Position numbers and translations under genes: made by a program
Assembly: GCA_017531385.1 (NCBI GenBank)
Contig: JAFXLD010000086.1
Coordinates: forward strand, 17,215 to 81,214
Source: Clostridia bacterium
Lineage (GTDB): Bacteria; Bacillota; Clostridia; Oscillospirales; Acutalibacteraceae
Length of the DNA stretch: 64,000 bases
Direction of reading: 5' to 3'
The notes under the pieces: model-generated
Databases searched by the model: none
Seen by the model: only the letters and a program-made list of their open reading frames with translations
Told to the model about the DNA's origin: nothing
Shown: one piece after another, positions 53,515 through 61,458 of the stretch
How the letters are laid out: every line of letters starts with the position of its first letter
Position numbering within the stretch: position 1 is the first letter of the stretch

Positions 53515-53943
53515 ATGAGCGTTAAACAGATTTCGGTTTTTATTGAAAATAAAACGGGTAAACTCGCAGAAGTTACAAGATATATGGCTGACAATAATGT
53601 AAACATGAAAGCTCTTTCAGTTGCTGATACACACGATTTCGGTATTCTCAGAATTATATGTGAGGATCATACTTCAGCTGTAAATGTACTTAAAGATGGC
53701 GGTTACGTTATTGCAGAAACAGAAGTTCTTGCTGTTGAAATACCTGACAGACCCGGCAGCCTTGCAGAAATTCTTGAAACTCTTGTCAAGGCTGATATTG
53801 CTGTGGAATACACATATGCATTCCTTTCCGTCAAAAATATCGGTCATGCGTATATGATATTCAGGGTTGATGATAACGCTTTAGCATCTGCAACTCTTGT
53901 TGAGGCAGGTTTTAATGTTGCTGAGAAAACGTCTTTGTTTTGA
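53515..53943 (+). CDS. tandem ACT-domain protein
   Basis: 142 aa with two ACT folds (~3-65 and ~72-142), each with the ENKTGKLAEV / IPDRPGSLAEI ligand-binding turn. ACT domains bind amino acids; pairing with paaK suggests sensing of an aromatic amino acid or its arylacetate product and control of the CoA ligase. GGAG precedes the ATG. Same transcription unit as paaK. Confidence 0.88.
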   Translation: MSVKQISVFIENKTGKLAEVTRYMADNNVNMKALSVADTHDFGILRIICEDHTSAVNVLKDGGYVIAETEVLAVEIPDRPGSLAEILETLVKADIAVEYTYAFLSVKNIGHAYMIFRVDDNALASATLVEAGFNVAEKTSLF

Positions 53944-53956
53944 TCGTAAATATGAT

Positions 53957-53988
53957 AAAAAACGGTATCGTTCTGATACCGTTTTTTC
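53957..53988. terminator. bidirectional terminator
   Basis: AAAAAACGGTATC / GATACCGTTTTTT stem with 5-nt loop between convergent ACT and glycosyltransferase genes. Confidence 0.85.
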
Positions 53989-54968
53989 TATCTGTTGATG
54001 TTATCATAAACTTTTTTTAATATTTCCATTCCGCAACAGGAGAGTAAACAAGCCATTCTTATTCTGGGTTTTGCTTGTGGATTGTTGATAACATATTTTC
54101 TGTATTTTTTTATATTGTCTTCAATATGCTTTTTTTCAGTAAAAAACATATTCGGACAATTTCTTAGTTTCATATATACCCAGAAATTATTCTCAATAAG
54201 CCTGTTTGCAAGCGATTTGAAATATTCAGAGTTTCGATCGCATCCATCAGAATTGATAATGTGGTCATATAGTCTTACATAGTCGTAAAATTTGAAATAA
54301 TTACATTTGCTGTTTGTGACACTTGCTGAATGCTGAACATAATAATACAACGGTTTGTTTGTGTGAGCAATTAATGTTGATTCTTTGAAAGTGTGATAAA
54401 CAACAAATGTGTCTTCACCCATTATATAACCGGGGAAACGAAGATTGTTGAACAGTTCTCGCTTGTATAATTTGCTTCCGCTTGATGCTGAGCAAATTTT
54501 TTCATAGAACATATTCATTATTGAATCTTTTCCGCTCATGCATATTATTTCTTCCGGATTGTCAGAAAGATGATAAATCTTCTTAAGTGATCCGTCAAAT
54601 TCAACTCTGTAATGTCCGCAGGTTGAAATATCCGCATTGTTTTCTGCCAATGCATTGTACAGACATTCTATGAATTGTAAATCAACATAATCGTCACTGT
54701 CAACAAAAGTAACAAATTCACCTTTCATTATGTCAAGTGCAGTATTTCGCGCTGCAGATACGCCTGCATTTTCCTGATGTATGACAACGATTCTGTTGTC
54801 TTTTTCAGCAATAGCGTCGCATATGGCACCTGAATTATCTGATGATCCGTCATTGATAAGAATAATCTCAATGTTTTTATATGTCTGCTCAAGCAAGCTT
54901 GTTACGCATTTTTCTATATAATTTTCGACATTATAAACGGGAATAATAATTGAAATCAGAGGAGTCAT
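53988..54968 (-). CDS. family 2 glycosyltransferase
   Basis: 326 aa. The GT-A fold opens SIIIPVYNVENYIEKCVTSLL, with the DGSSDNS and VDSDDYVD (DxD metal/nucleotide) motifs, then an acceptor domain with LPGxIMGED-type FPGYIMGEDTF. It transfers a sugar from a nucleotide donor to a surface glycan. It overlaps the upstream GT87-like gene by 4 nt, so they act in one pathway. Confidence 0.88.
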   Translation of the reverse strand: MTPLISIIIPVYNVENYIEKCVTSLLEQTYKNIEIILINDGSSDNSGAICDAIAEKDNRIVVIHQENAGVSAARNTALDIMKGEFVTFVDSDDYVDLQFIECLYNALAENNADISTCGHYRVEFDGSLKKIYHLSDNPEEIICMSGKDSIMNMFYEKICSASSGSKLYKRELFNNLRFPGYIMGEDTFVVYHTFKESTLIAHTNKPLYYYVQHSASVTNSKCNYFKFYDYVRLYDHIINSDGCDRNSEYFKSLANRLIENNFWVYMKLRNCPNMFFTEKKHIEDNIKKYRKYVINNPQAKPRIRMACLLSCCGMEILKKVYDNINR

Positions 54969-56419
54969 GCGACAGATTCCTCCCCATCCGGTTGTTCATC
55001 AGTTTTGTCTGACTTGTTATTTATTGCAGTCTTTTTTTCTTTTCTTGTAAATAATCCTGATATACATTCAATTGAAATTAAAAGAAACATGAACTGAACG
55101 GTAATTGTTCCGAGATACTGATTTAACTGTGTGTTATAATATACACCGATTGAATTAACAAAGTTCTGAACAATTTCAGGATGATAGAACCAGAGTGTCG
55201 GAAGAGGAGTTAACAGAAGAGCAAAACAACCGAGATAAATCCAGTCTTTTATTCTGTACTTCTGCGGTGCAAATAAGAAAATTGTGAAAGGTATCAAAAG
55301 AAATGACAGTGCATATGAGTTAGACGCGGATGGAATATTCAACATAAGATACGCAAGTAAAAATACTCTCTGCCATTCTCTTTTTGTTTTGAATGCGCAG
55401 AAAACAGCAATAATTTCAGTTATAAGACAAACAATTTTTGCAACTGTTGTTGAGCCTCTTGCCATAAAAATAAAATTCTGAACACTTACACTGCTGAAGT
55501 TAAGGCTGGATTTTTTGTTAACAGCAAAATTAATCAGATTTTTAATAAGCTTTTCAAATGCAGATGTGGATTCTGCATCTGCCAAAATACTTGTACCAGC
55601 ATTCAGTAAGGGGAATATACCGAAAGAAACAGAGGCAGGATTTACTCTGAATTCATCAAGGAAAAATACAATTGGGAACACAACTGCTATTATTCCGTAA
55701 AGAATAAGTCTTCCTGCTTCTTTGTATTTTTTTTCAATAATGAGCGAAAGACCGAATATTGCAGGATAAAGTTTTATTCCGGCTGACAGTGCAAGTGCAA
55801 TATATGAAAGTTCTTTAATTATCGGATATTTTGAATCTTTGAAAAAGATGAAAAACATTGCAAAAATAACACTGAGTATAAGAATGTTGCCGCGTTCAAG
55901 ACAAAACATGACAGGGTAGCTGATGATCATTGCAAATGAAATGATAGCCGCTTGTGTTTTCAGCTTGCCTTGGGACTTTATGTTTGCATATGATTCAATA
56001 AGACGCATTAATGACATAATGCATATAAGTGCAAAAAGCATGTATATTATCATACTGATCTGATCAGACTGAAGAAGTTTTCGTTTTGAGAAAAATGTTG
56101 ATACAAGATCGGGATCAATCAGTTTTGAGAGTATTCTGAAAATTAATACACACAAAGGCGGATAGATATTGTTTCTTGCGGAATATACGTCAGGTGAACC
56201 TCCGTCTCTGATTGAGTTGAAGAAATCCATGTACATATCTGTGTATTTTCCGCTATGAAACAGCATGTATTTCCATGATTCACCGCCACTTGCGGCAGCC
56301 AATACTGCTGATACAAACAGACTTGCAATGAAAAATATCATGAAAAATTTAATCATTGATGCAGGAGTAGGTACTCTTGATTTTTTTGTTAAGTTGTTTT
56401 TCGGAGTTTTGTTTTTCAT
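54965..56419 (-). CDS. GT87/DUF2029-like membrane glycosyltransferase
   Basis: 484 aa from the ATG at 56419, with AAAGG 8 nt ahead; an earlier start at 56455 lacks a site. About ten membrane segments. The first outside loop after segment 1 contains YMDFFNSIRDGGSPDVYSARNNIYPP in which Y-x-PP fits the polyprenyl-dependent DUF2029/GT87 mannosyltransferases (shown here only in part: DVYSARNNIYPP). It probably uses polyprenyl-phosphate sugar on the outer face. The C-terminus is a charged cytoplasmic tail. Coupled to the GT2 gene. Confidence 0.72.
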   Translation of the reverse strand: MKNKTPKNNLTKKSRVPTPASMIKFFMIFFIASLFVSAVLAAASGGESWKYMLFHSGKYTDMYMDFFNSIRDGGSPDVYSARNNIYPPLCVLIFRILSKLIDPDLVSTFFSKRKLLQSDQISMIIYMLFALICIMSLMRLIESYANIKSQGKLKTQAAIISFAMIISYPVMFCLERGNILILSVIFAMFFIFFKDSKYPIIKELSYIALALSAGIKLYPAIFGLSLIIEKKYKEAGRLILYGIIAVVFPIVFFLDEFRVNPASVSFGIFPLLNAGTSILADAESTSAFEKLIKNLINFAVNKKSSLNFSSVSVQNFIFMARGSTTVAKIVCLITEIIAVFCAFKTKREWQRVFLLAYLMLNIPSASNSYALSFLLIPFTIFLFAPQKYRIKDWIYLGCFALLLTPLPTLWFYHPEIVQNFVNSIGVYYNTQLNQYLGTITVQFMFLLISIECISGLFTRKEKKTAINNKSDKTDEQPDGEESVA

Positions 56420-56459
56420 TTCGATGCCCTTTCGATATATCCGATAAATATACATGCTT

Positions 56460-56488
56460 ATAATATCATACTTTGTAGATTATTTCAA
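56460..56488 (-). promoter_or_regulatory. sigma-A promoter of GT87/GT2 pair
   Basis: Minus strand TTGAAA (56488-56483) and TATTAT (56465-56460), 17 bp apart, downstream of the microprotein terminator. Confidence 0.55.
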
Positions 56489-56505
56489 TATAATATTATT
56501 TTTTT

Positions 56506-56542
56506 GTAAAAAAAATGATGTAAAGCGATAAACTTTACATCA
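56506..56542 (-). terminator. Rho-independent terminator of microprotein gene
   Basis: On the minus strand GATGTAAAG / CTTTACATC stem with 7-nt loop is followed by a long T-run (eight T). Confidence 0.75.
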
Positions 56543-56558
56543 ATAAATCAATTTATTC

Positions 56559-56651
56559 TTAGTTTTTTGTTGTAGGGTCATTATACAATCCGAGAAGTTT
56601 AAGAATAAGTTTGATTGCATCGAGAAAATCAACGATAACCTGAAGCCACAT
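56559..56651 (-). CDS. 30-residue amphipathic microprotein
   Basis: Thirty codons from ATG (56651) to TAA, with GGAGG 8 nt ahead. The peptide begins MWLQVIVDFLDAIKLILKLL and ends with a polar tail GLYNDPTTKN. Hydrophobic residues recur every 3-4 positions with Asp and Lys between, predicting one amphipathic helix. It has a perfect consensus promoter and its own terminator, so it is a separate, probably strongly expressed gene. I recognise no family; size and character recall phenol-soluble modulin/delta-toxin peptides or type I toxins. The helix also resembles the C-terminal tails of the exported metallophosphoesterase (2388) and sialidase (37218). An in-frame ATG five codons upstream has no ribosome site. 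Confidence 0.75.
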   Translation of the reverse strand: MWLQVIVDFLDAIKLILKLLGLYNDPTTKN

Positions 56652-56683
56652 TTTGAACGCCTCCATAATTTCAGTTTATGTTT

Positions 56684-56712
56684 ATTATAGCTTTTTATTG
56701 GCAAAATGTCAA
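56684..56712 (-). promoter_or_regulatory. perfect sigma-A promoter of microprotein
   Basis: Minus strand TTGACA (56712-56707) and TATAAT (56689-56684) with exactly 17 bp between. Transcription would start about 26 nt ahead of the microprotein ATG. The -35 box is only ~10 bp past the nagA stop. Confidence 0.75.
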
Positions 56713-56721
56713 CATTTTATA

Positions 56722-57822
56722 TCAATAAAGAATATTGCCGTCAAATATTATTTTGTGAATAGTGAAATCATTATTCAAAATTACAAGGTCAGCATTTCTG
56801 TCAACCTTTATTATTCCGCAGGAATCATCAATATTGACAGACCTGGCAGGTATTTGTGTTACAGATGCAATTGCTTTTTCAGGGCTGACACCGATCGAAA
56901 TTAGATGACGCATCATATCATAAATGTTCATTGTAGATCCTGCAAGGGTACCGTCAGGAAGTGTAGCAACTGAGTTTTCAACGATTACATCCAGTGAGCC
57001 GAGTTTATAGGTACCGTTGCTGAGTCCTGTTGCTGCCATGGAATCGGAAATTATCGCAATTCGTTCTGAATATGCTTTGAACATCATTCGCAATATAGGA
57101 GCTGCTATATGTATGCCGTCACAAATCAATTCTGCTACAGCATCTGAATCAAAAAATGCACCAATTACTCCCGGTTTTCTGTGATGGAGTCCGTTCATTG
57201 CATTAAAAATATGAGTAATATGGTCAGCACCGAGATTAATAGCTGTCATTGCCTGAGTATAATCACAATCAGTATGTGCGATAGATGTTTTTCCTTTAAA
57301 ATTTGTTATAAACTCGGTTGCATTTTTATATTCCGGTGCAACATTAACAACTTTAATAAGCTTACCGAGGGATTCTATGAATTTCAGGTCAGGTGCTTTG
57401 AGTAAATTAATGTTATGTGCTCCGCATTTTTTCGGTGAAAGATACGGTCCTTCAAGGTTTATACCTGCAATTCTTGAGCCCACAATGTGTCTTTTAGCTG
57501 CAGTTTTTATATTCTCTGTTGCAGAAAGCACATCGTCGTCCGATAAAGAAACGGTTGTTGCAAGGATTGAAGTAATACCGTTTTTGAGATAATATTTCTG
57601 CATGATTTCAATTTCTTCATCTGAAGCTGATGAAAAATCAAAACCTGCACAGCCGTGCGTATGAATATCCACAAGACCTGGAATTATGTATTTACCGCTA
57701 CAATCAATGTTATCATCAGAAAAAAGTGATGGCGAAATATTACATATTTTGTTGTTGTGTATTTTTATATTTGTTTTTTCAAAATTTCCGTTCAGAAAAA
57801 CATTTCCGTTTATCAAATTCAT
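56722..57822 (-). CDS. nagA: N-acetylglucosamine-6-phosphate deacetylase
   Basis: 366 aa from the ATG at 57822, with GGTGA 6 nt ahead; an ATG at 57834 has none. VDIHTHGCAGFDF, the metal glutamate in NLEGPYLSPKKCGAHN, HITHIFNAMNGLHHRKPG and ICDGIHIAAP are all NagA signatures, and ISDSMAATG holds the catalytic aspartate. It removes acetate from GlcNAc-6-P, feeding amino-sugar catabolism or wall recycling. nagB is not in the window. No terminator is seen after its stop; the microprotein promoter follows at once. Confidence 0.93.
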   Translation of the reverse strand: MNLINGNVFLNGNFEKTNIKIHNNKICNISPSLFSDDNIDCSGKYIIPGLVDIHTHGCAGFDFSSASDEEIEIMQKYYLKNGITSILATTVSLSDDDVLSATENIKTAAKRHIVGSRIAGINLEGPYLSPKKCGAHNINLLKAPDLKFIESLGKLIKVVNVAPEYKNATEFITNFKGKTSIAHTDCDYTQAMTAINLGADHITHIFNAMNGLHHRKPGVIGAFFDSDAVAELICDGIHIAAPILRMMFKAYSERIAIISDSMAATGLSNGTYKLGSLDVIVENSVATLPDGTLAGSTMNIYDMMRHLISIGVSPEKAIASVTQIPARSVNIDDSCGIIKVDRNADLVILNNDFTIHKIIFDGNILY

Positions 57823-57911
57823 ATTAATCACCATCTGTATTGTAGCACAAGTTGTTTATGATTTAAATGATTTTTACAAAAAATATAATATTTTTTTGTA
57901 AATTAATTTTG

Positions 57912-57940
57912 TTGCAGATTTTGTTCCGATATATTATAAT
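57912..57940 (+). promoter_or_regulatory. sigma-A promoter of ceramidase-like gene
   Basis: TTGCAG at 57912-57917 and TATAAT at 57935-57940, 17 bp apart, 31 bp ahead of the GTG start. Confidence 0.6.
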
Positions 57941-57971
57941 AGAAGAAAATGTGTTAATTGGAGTGATTTTT

Positions 57972-59390
57972 GTGTCGATAGCTGATTTTGCCGCTTCTGC
58001 AGTTAAAGCAATTTCCAAACATAATGCAAAAAAATTAAAGAGAAAAAGTTCTGCACCGCCGATTTCCAAACATAATGTCAAGAAGTTTACAGGCGATAAA
58101 TATGTTGTCGGGTTTTCTTCCTGTGAAGTAATGCCTGATGATATAGATACTGCTACATACTGGATAGCTGGTCACGGACCGGGAAAGAAAATTGAAGGTG
58201 TACATGATCCGATTACCGTAAGTGCAATGTGGATCAGTTGCGGTGAAAACGGCGGTATTATGATGATCAGTGCGGACATAATAGGCCTTACAAGAGTAGA
58301 GGTTGCCGTTGTTCGTGACAAACTTTCAGAATTTTCAAAGAAGATAAATTGCAAAAGTACAAATATATGCTGTACTCATAATCACGCCGGATTTGACACT
58401 GTCGGCTATTGGGGTAAACTTCCCAGAACCGGAAAAAATCCCGCTTATATGGACAAGCTGCTTAATTCAATGGTAAATGTCTGTCATGAGGCATATGAAA
58501 ACAGGACAGAAGGAGACTTATATGTCGGATCTGTTCATGTGCCTGAGGCTCAATTTGACAAGAGATTACCGACAGTTCTTCACGATGTGCTTACACGCAT
58601 CCGTTTTGTTCCTGATAACGGCAGTGATGAAACATGGTTTCTTAATTATGCTGCCCATCCGAATACTCTTGGTGGCGGTAACAGACAGGTGAGTGCTGAT
58701 TATCCCTATTACCTGAGAAAAACGATAAATGAAGCAAGAAAAACAAACGTTCTCTTCGGTATCGGAGCAATTGCGGCTGTTGACCCTGGTGATTTCTGTG
58801 AGGACAAAGTTGAAAGAACAAGGATTCAGGGTGAATGTCTCGGTAAAGCTGCTCTTTCAATTGACAATGACAGAAAACTTGACTGTAAGATATCTGTTCT
58901 TCGTCAGCCGTATTATTGCCCTGTAGACAACGGTGTTCTTGCATTCTTAGCTTTGTTGAAAGTTATGAGTACAAAGAGATATCCTTGTGATAAAGGTGAA
59001 TTGGGACTTGCACTTAAGACAGAAATGACATATATTTATCTGGGTGATCAGAAAATACTTCTGCTGCCCGGAGAAAGTTTTCCTGAAACTGTTTACGGCG
59101 GATATGCAGCTGCCGATGAATCAGCAACCGGAAAAGGCCCCGAAATCAACCCTACGCCGCTTATTGAGATTGCAGGTGATGATAATCTGCTTGTTTTCGG
59201 TGTAACTAATGATATGACAGGCTACGTTGTAGCTCCAAATGATTTCATTCTTCACAAAACTCAGGCTTACCTCAGCAACGGAAGAGACAGGTTTGACAGA
59301 AGTCACTATCATGAAACCAATTCACTCGGTTATCTTGCATCACAGACAATTGCTGATGTATTTGAAGATATTGTAAAAAGAATGGAATAA
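57972..59390 (+). CDS. neutral/alkaline ceramidase-like hydrolase
   Basis: 472 aa from a GTG start at 57972, with TTGGAG 6 nt ahead; the frame is open further up but has no ribosome site there. No signal peptide; residues ~14-36 are basic and contain a tandem ISKHN repeat. The core resembles the N-terminal zinc domain of neutral ceramidases: VGFSSCEVMP, ICCTHNHAGFDT (zinc histidines) and AAHPNTLGGGNRQVSADYP. The usual C-terminal immunoglobulin-like domain is missing, and the family serine motif is not evident (AAVDPGDF stands there). Relatives in bacteria often act on unknown amides, so lipid substrate is unproven. Confidence 0.75.
   Translation: MSIADFAASAVKAISKHNAKKLKRKSSAPPISKHNVKKFTGDKYVVGFSSCEVMPDDIDTATYWIAGHGPGKKIEGVHDPITVSAMWISCGENGGIMMISADIIGLTRVEVAVVRDKLSEFSKKINCKSTNICCTHNHAGFDTVGYWGKLPRTGKNPAYMDKLLNSMVNVCHEAYENRTEGDLYVGSVHVPEAQFDKRLPTVLHDVLTRIRFVPDNGSDETWFLNYAAHPNTLGGGNRQVSADYPYYLRKTINEARKTNVLFGIGAIAAVDPGDFCEDKVERTRIQGECLGKAALSIDNDRKLDCKISVLRQPYYCPVDNGVLAFLALLKVMSTKRYPCDKGELGLALKTEMTYIYLGDQKILLLPGESFPETVYGGYAAADESATGKGPEINPTPLIEIAGDDNLLVFGVTNDMTGYVVAPNDFILHKTQAYLSNGRDRFDRSHYHETNSLGYLASQTIADVFEDIVKRME
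58011..58077 (+). repeat. 16-bp in-frame direct repeat
   Basis: ATTTCCAAACATAATG occurs at 58011-58026 and 58062-58077, 51 bp (17 codons) apart, inside the start of the ceramidase-like gene and encoding ISKHN twice. Confidence 0.85.
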
Positions 59391-59428
59391 TTATGATCAT
59401 AAGCTGAATTATTTTGGTTATATAAAAA

Positions 59429-59498
59429 ACTCCTTGTCTGGATATTTACATATTACCAAGCGGTGGTATAATGTAGACAAATTTTACGGACAAGGAGT
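59429..59498. repeat. inverted repeat masking pdxY ribosome site
   Basis: ACTCCTTGTC (59429-59438) and its exact complement GACAAGGAGT (59489-59498). The right arm contains the pdxY AAGGAG; the left arm lies upstream of the pdxY promoter. Confidence 0.5.
59445..59472 (+). promoter_or_regulatory. pdxY promoter with candidate PdxR site
   Basis: TTTACA at 59445-59450 and TATAAT at 59467-59472, 16 bp apart. Between them the palindrome TACCA-AGCGG-TGGTA, preceded by ATAT, overlaps both boxes. The half-site ATATTACCA also occurs twice at the mocR/pdxR promoter region. Confidence 0.6.
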
Positions 59499-59505
59499 AT
59501 TTTTT

Positions 59506-60336
59506 ATGTCTTATAAAAAAGTTCTTACAATTCAGGATATTTCCTGCGTCGGACAGTGCTCACTCACTGTTGCATTACCAATAATTTCAGCTTGCGGTCA
59601 TGAAACCTGCGTTCTGCCTTCAGCAGTTCTTTCAACTCATACAGGCGGTTTTACAGGCTACACATTCAGAGATCTGACAGATGATATGCCTGCAATCAAA
59701 GACCATTGGTTGAAAGAAAAGATCAATTTCAGTGCTATATATACAGGCTATCTTGGCAGCACAAAGCAGATCGATTATGTTGCTGATATAATGGATTCTG
59801 TAGCTACTGATGATTGTGTTAAAATTGTTGACCCTGCAATGGCTGATAACGGAGCTCTTTATTACGGTTTTGATTCTGTTTTTGTTGATGCAATGAAAAA
59901 GCTTTGTGCAAAGGCTGATTATGTACTTCCTAATATCACAGAAGCATGTTTCCTGACAGATACTGAATACAAAACAGAATATGACAGGGAATATATCGAT
60001 TTGCTTCTTAAAAAGCTTACCGATCTCGGATGTAAAAACATAATTTTTACAGGGATTTCTTATCGTGAAGGAAAAACAGGTATCGTTATTTACGAAAACG
60101 GAGAATACTCATATTATGAACACGAAAAGCTTCCTAACAGCTGTCACGGTACAGGTGATATTTATGCGTCTGCATTTGTCGGAGCTTATGTAAGAGGAAA
60201 ATCTGCTTTCGAAAGTGCAAAGATTGCAGCAGATTATGCTGTTGAATGTATCAAAGAAACGGCTAAACATGATAATCATTGGTATGGTGCAGCATTTGAA
60301 CCTGTATTAGGTAAACTTATAGACTTTCTGAAATAA
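59506..60336 (+). CDS. pdxY: pyridoxal/pyridoxamine kinase
   Basis: 276 aa ribokinase-fold protein from ATG 59506 with AAGGAG 8 nt ahead. LTIQDISCVGQCSLTVALP and LPNSCHGTGDIYASAFVGA with the catalytic aspartate in the GTGD motif match PdxY/PdxK. It phosphorylates vitamin B6 vitamers to PLP-series cofactors. It faces a MocR-type regulator across a shared terminator, and both promoters carry the same motif, so it is probably PLP-regulated. Confidence 0.9.
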   Translation: MSYKKVLTIQDISCVGQCSLTVALPIISACGHETCVLPSAVLSTHTGGFTGYTFRDLTDDMPAIKDHWLKEKINFSAIYTGYLGSTKQIDYVADIMDSVATDDCVKIVDPAMADNGALYYGFDSVFVDAMKKLCAKADYVLPNITEACFLTDTEYKTEYDREYIDLLLKKLTDLGCKNIIFTGISYREGKTGIVIYENGEYSYYEHEKLPNSCHGTGDIYASAFVGAYVRGKSAFESAKIAADYAVECIKETAKHDNHWYGAAFEPVLGKLIDFLK

Positions 60337-60339
60337 TAA

Positions 60340-60372
60340 AAAGCTCGCTGATTCACAGTCAGCGAGTTTTTC
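60340..60372. terminator. bidirectional terminator between pdxY and mocR/pdxR
   Basis: GCTCGCTGA / TCAGCGAGT stem with ~7-nt loop and A/T-rich flanks on both sides; the regulator stop codon touches the right flank. Confidence 0.8.
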
Positions 60373-61458
60373 TTATGTTTTTTCTTTTCGTCTTGCGCGT
60401 CTTACTCTGTTTATGTGCCGTTCAAAATTGCCGTTATTGAGAAGCTCAGCGAGAACATATTGTTCAAATACAGGCACTGTACATGAATAAAAACCGAGCT
60501 TTTCTTTAAATAAATCCAGTAATTTTTCGGGTAAAATCATATAACCGACTCTCACGGACGGTGCAATTGTTTTTGTGAAAGTATTAAGATAAATTACTTT
60601 TCCGTTTTCTGACAGAGAAAAAACAGTATCTTCATTCTTTTTGGAAACAGTCAATTCAGATTCATAATTATCTTCAATGATATAACCGTTTCTTTTTTCT
60701 GCCCATCTGAGATATTCAGCTCTTTTTGAAGCGTTTGCAGTAATGCCGCTGGGGAAACTGTTGAACGGAGTTATATGAAGTATGGTTGCAGTTGTTTTTT
60801 CAAGCTCAGAAGTGTTGATTCCGTTTGCGCCAAGATTCAGCATGTCGCAAAATGCTCCGTTTGAAGTGTAAACCTTTCTGATTTTTTCATATGACGGATT
60901 TTCAATTGCAAAGATTTTGTCATTGCCGAAAAGCTGTACAATCAGGCTGTAGAGATATTCTGCTCCGGAACCTATTACAACTTGCTCGGGTCTAATGTTC
61001 ATACCGTTGCATCTTGCAAGATATGCACATACAGCGTCACGCAGTTCAATACAGCCTTGATTCGGTGACTTTATAAGGATGTTATCACCATAATCAATTA
61101 AAACTTTACGCATTGTTTTTGCAAGGACTGAATACGGAAAAATGCTGTCTGATAAATTGTTGCTTTGTTGTTTTTCTGTTGTGGCTGTAACTGTTTCATT
61201 ATGAGATATAAAATCGCTTTCACGGTATATTACAAAATATCCGCTGCGCTGACGGGCTTCAACATAACCTTCATCACAAAGTATTGAGTATGAATGTTCA
61301 ACTGTAATTACGCTGACGCCTGTTTCTTCGGAAATCAGACGTTTTGACGGAAGTTTGGATCCAAACGGATAAATTCCCTGAACAATATCTCTGCGAAGCT
61401 GTTCATACAACTGCATATATGCACTCTTATCCCTGTTTTTGTTTATGTTATATTTCAT
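60373..61458 (-). CDS. MocR/PdxR-type transcription regulator, C-terminally short
   Basis: 361 aa from the ATG at 61458. Residues ~8-75 are a GntR winged helix (SKRLISEETGVSVITVEHSYS). The rest is an aminotransferase fold type I domain: EDNYESEL (D263 contacts the PLP ring) and NTFTKTIAPSVRVGYM with the PLP lysine K296. Known family members are ~460-490 aa; this one stops at FERHINRVRRARRKEKT, so the last ~95 residues (small domain) are absent, and a terminator follows immediately. PdxR proteins sense PLP and activate B6 genes, and this lies opposite pdxY. Either a natural short form or a decayed gene. Confidence 0.82.
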   Translation of the reverse strand: MKYNINKNRDKSAYMQLYEQLRRDIVQGIYPFGSKLPSKRLISEETGVSVITVEHSYSILCDEGYVEARQRSGYFVIYRESDFISHNETVTATTEKQQSNNLSDSIFPYSVLAKTMRKVLIDYGDNILIKSPNQGCIELRDAVCAYLARCNGMNIRPEQVVIGSGAEYLYSLIVQLFGNDKIFAIENPSYEKIRKVYTSNGAFCDMLNLGANGINTSELEKTTATILHITPFNSFPSGITANASKRAEYLRWAEKRNGYIIEDNYESELTVSKKNEDTVFSLSENGKVIYLNTFTKTIAPSVRVGYMILPEKLLDLFKEKLGFYSCTVPVFEQYVLAELLNNGNFERHINRVRRARRKEKT

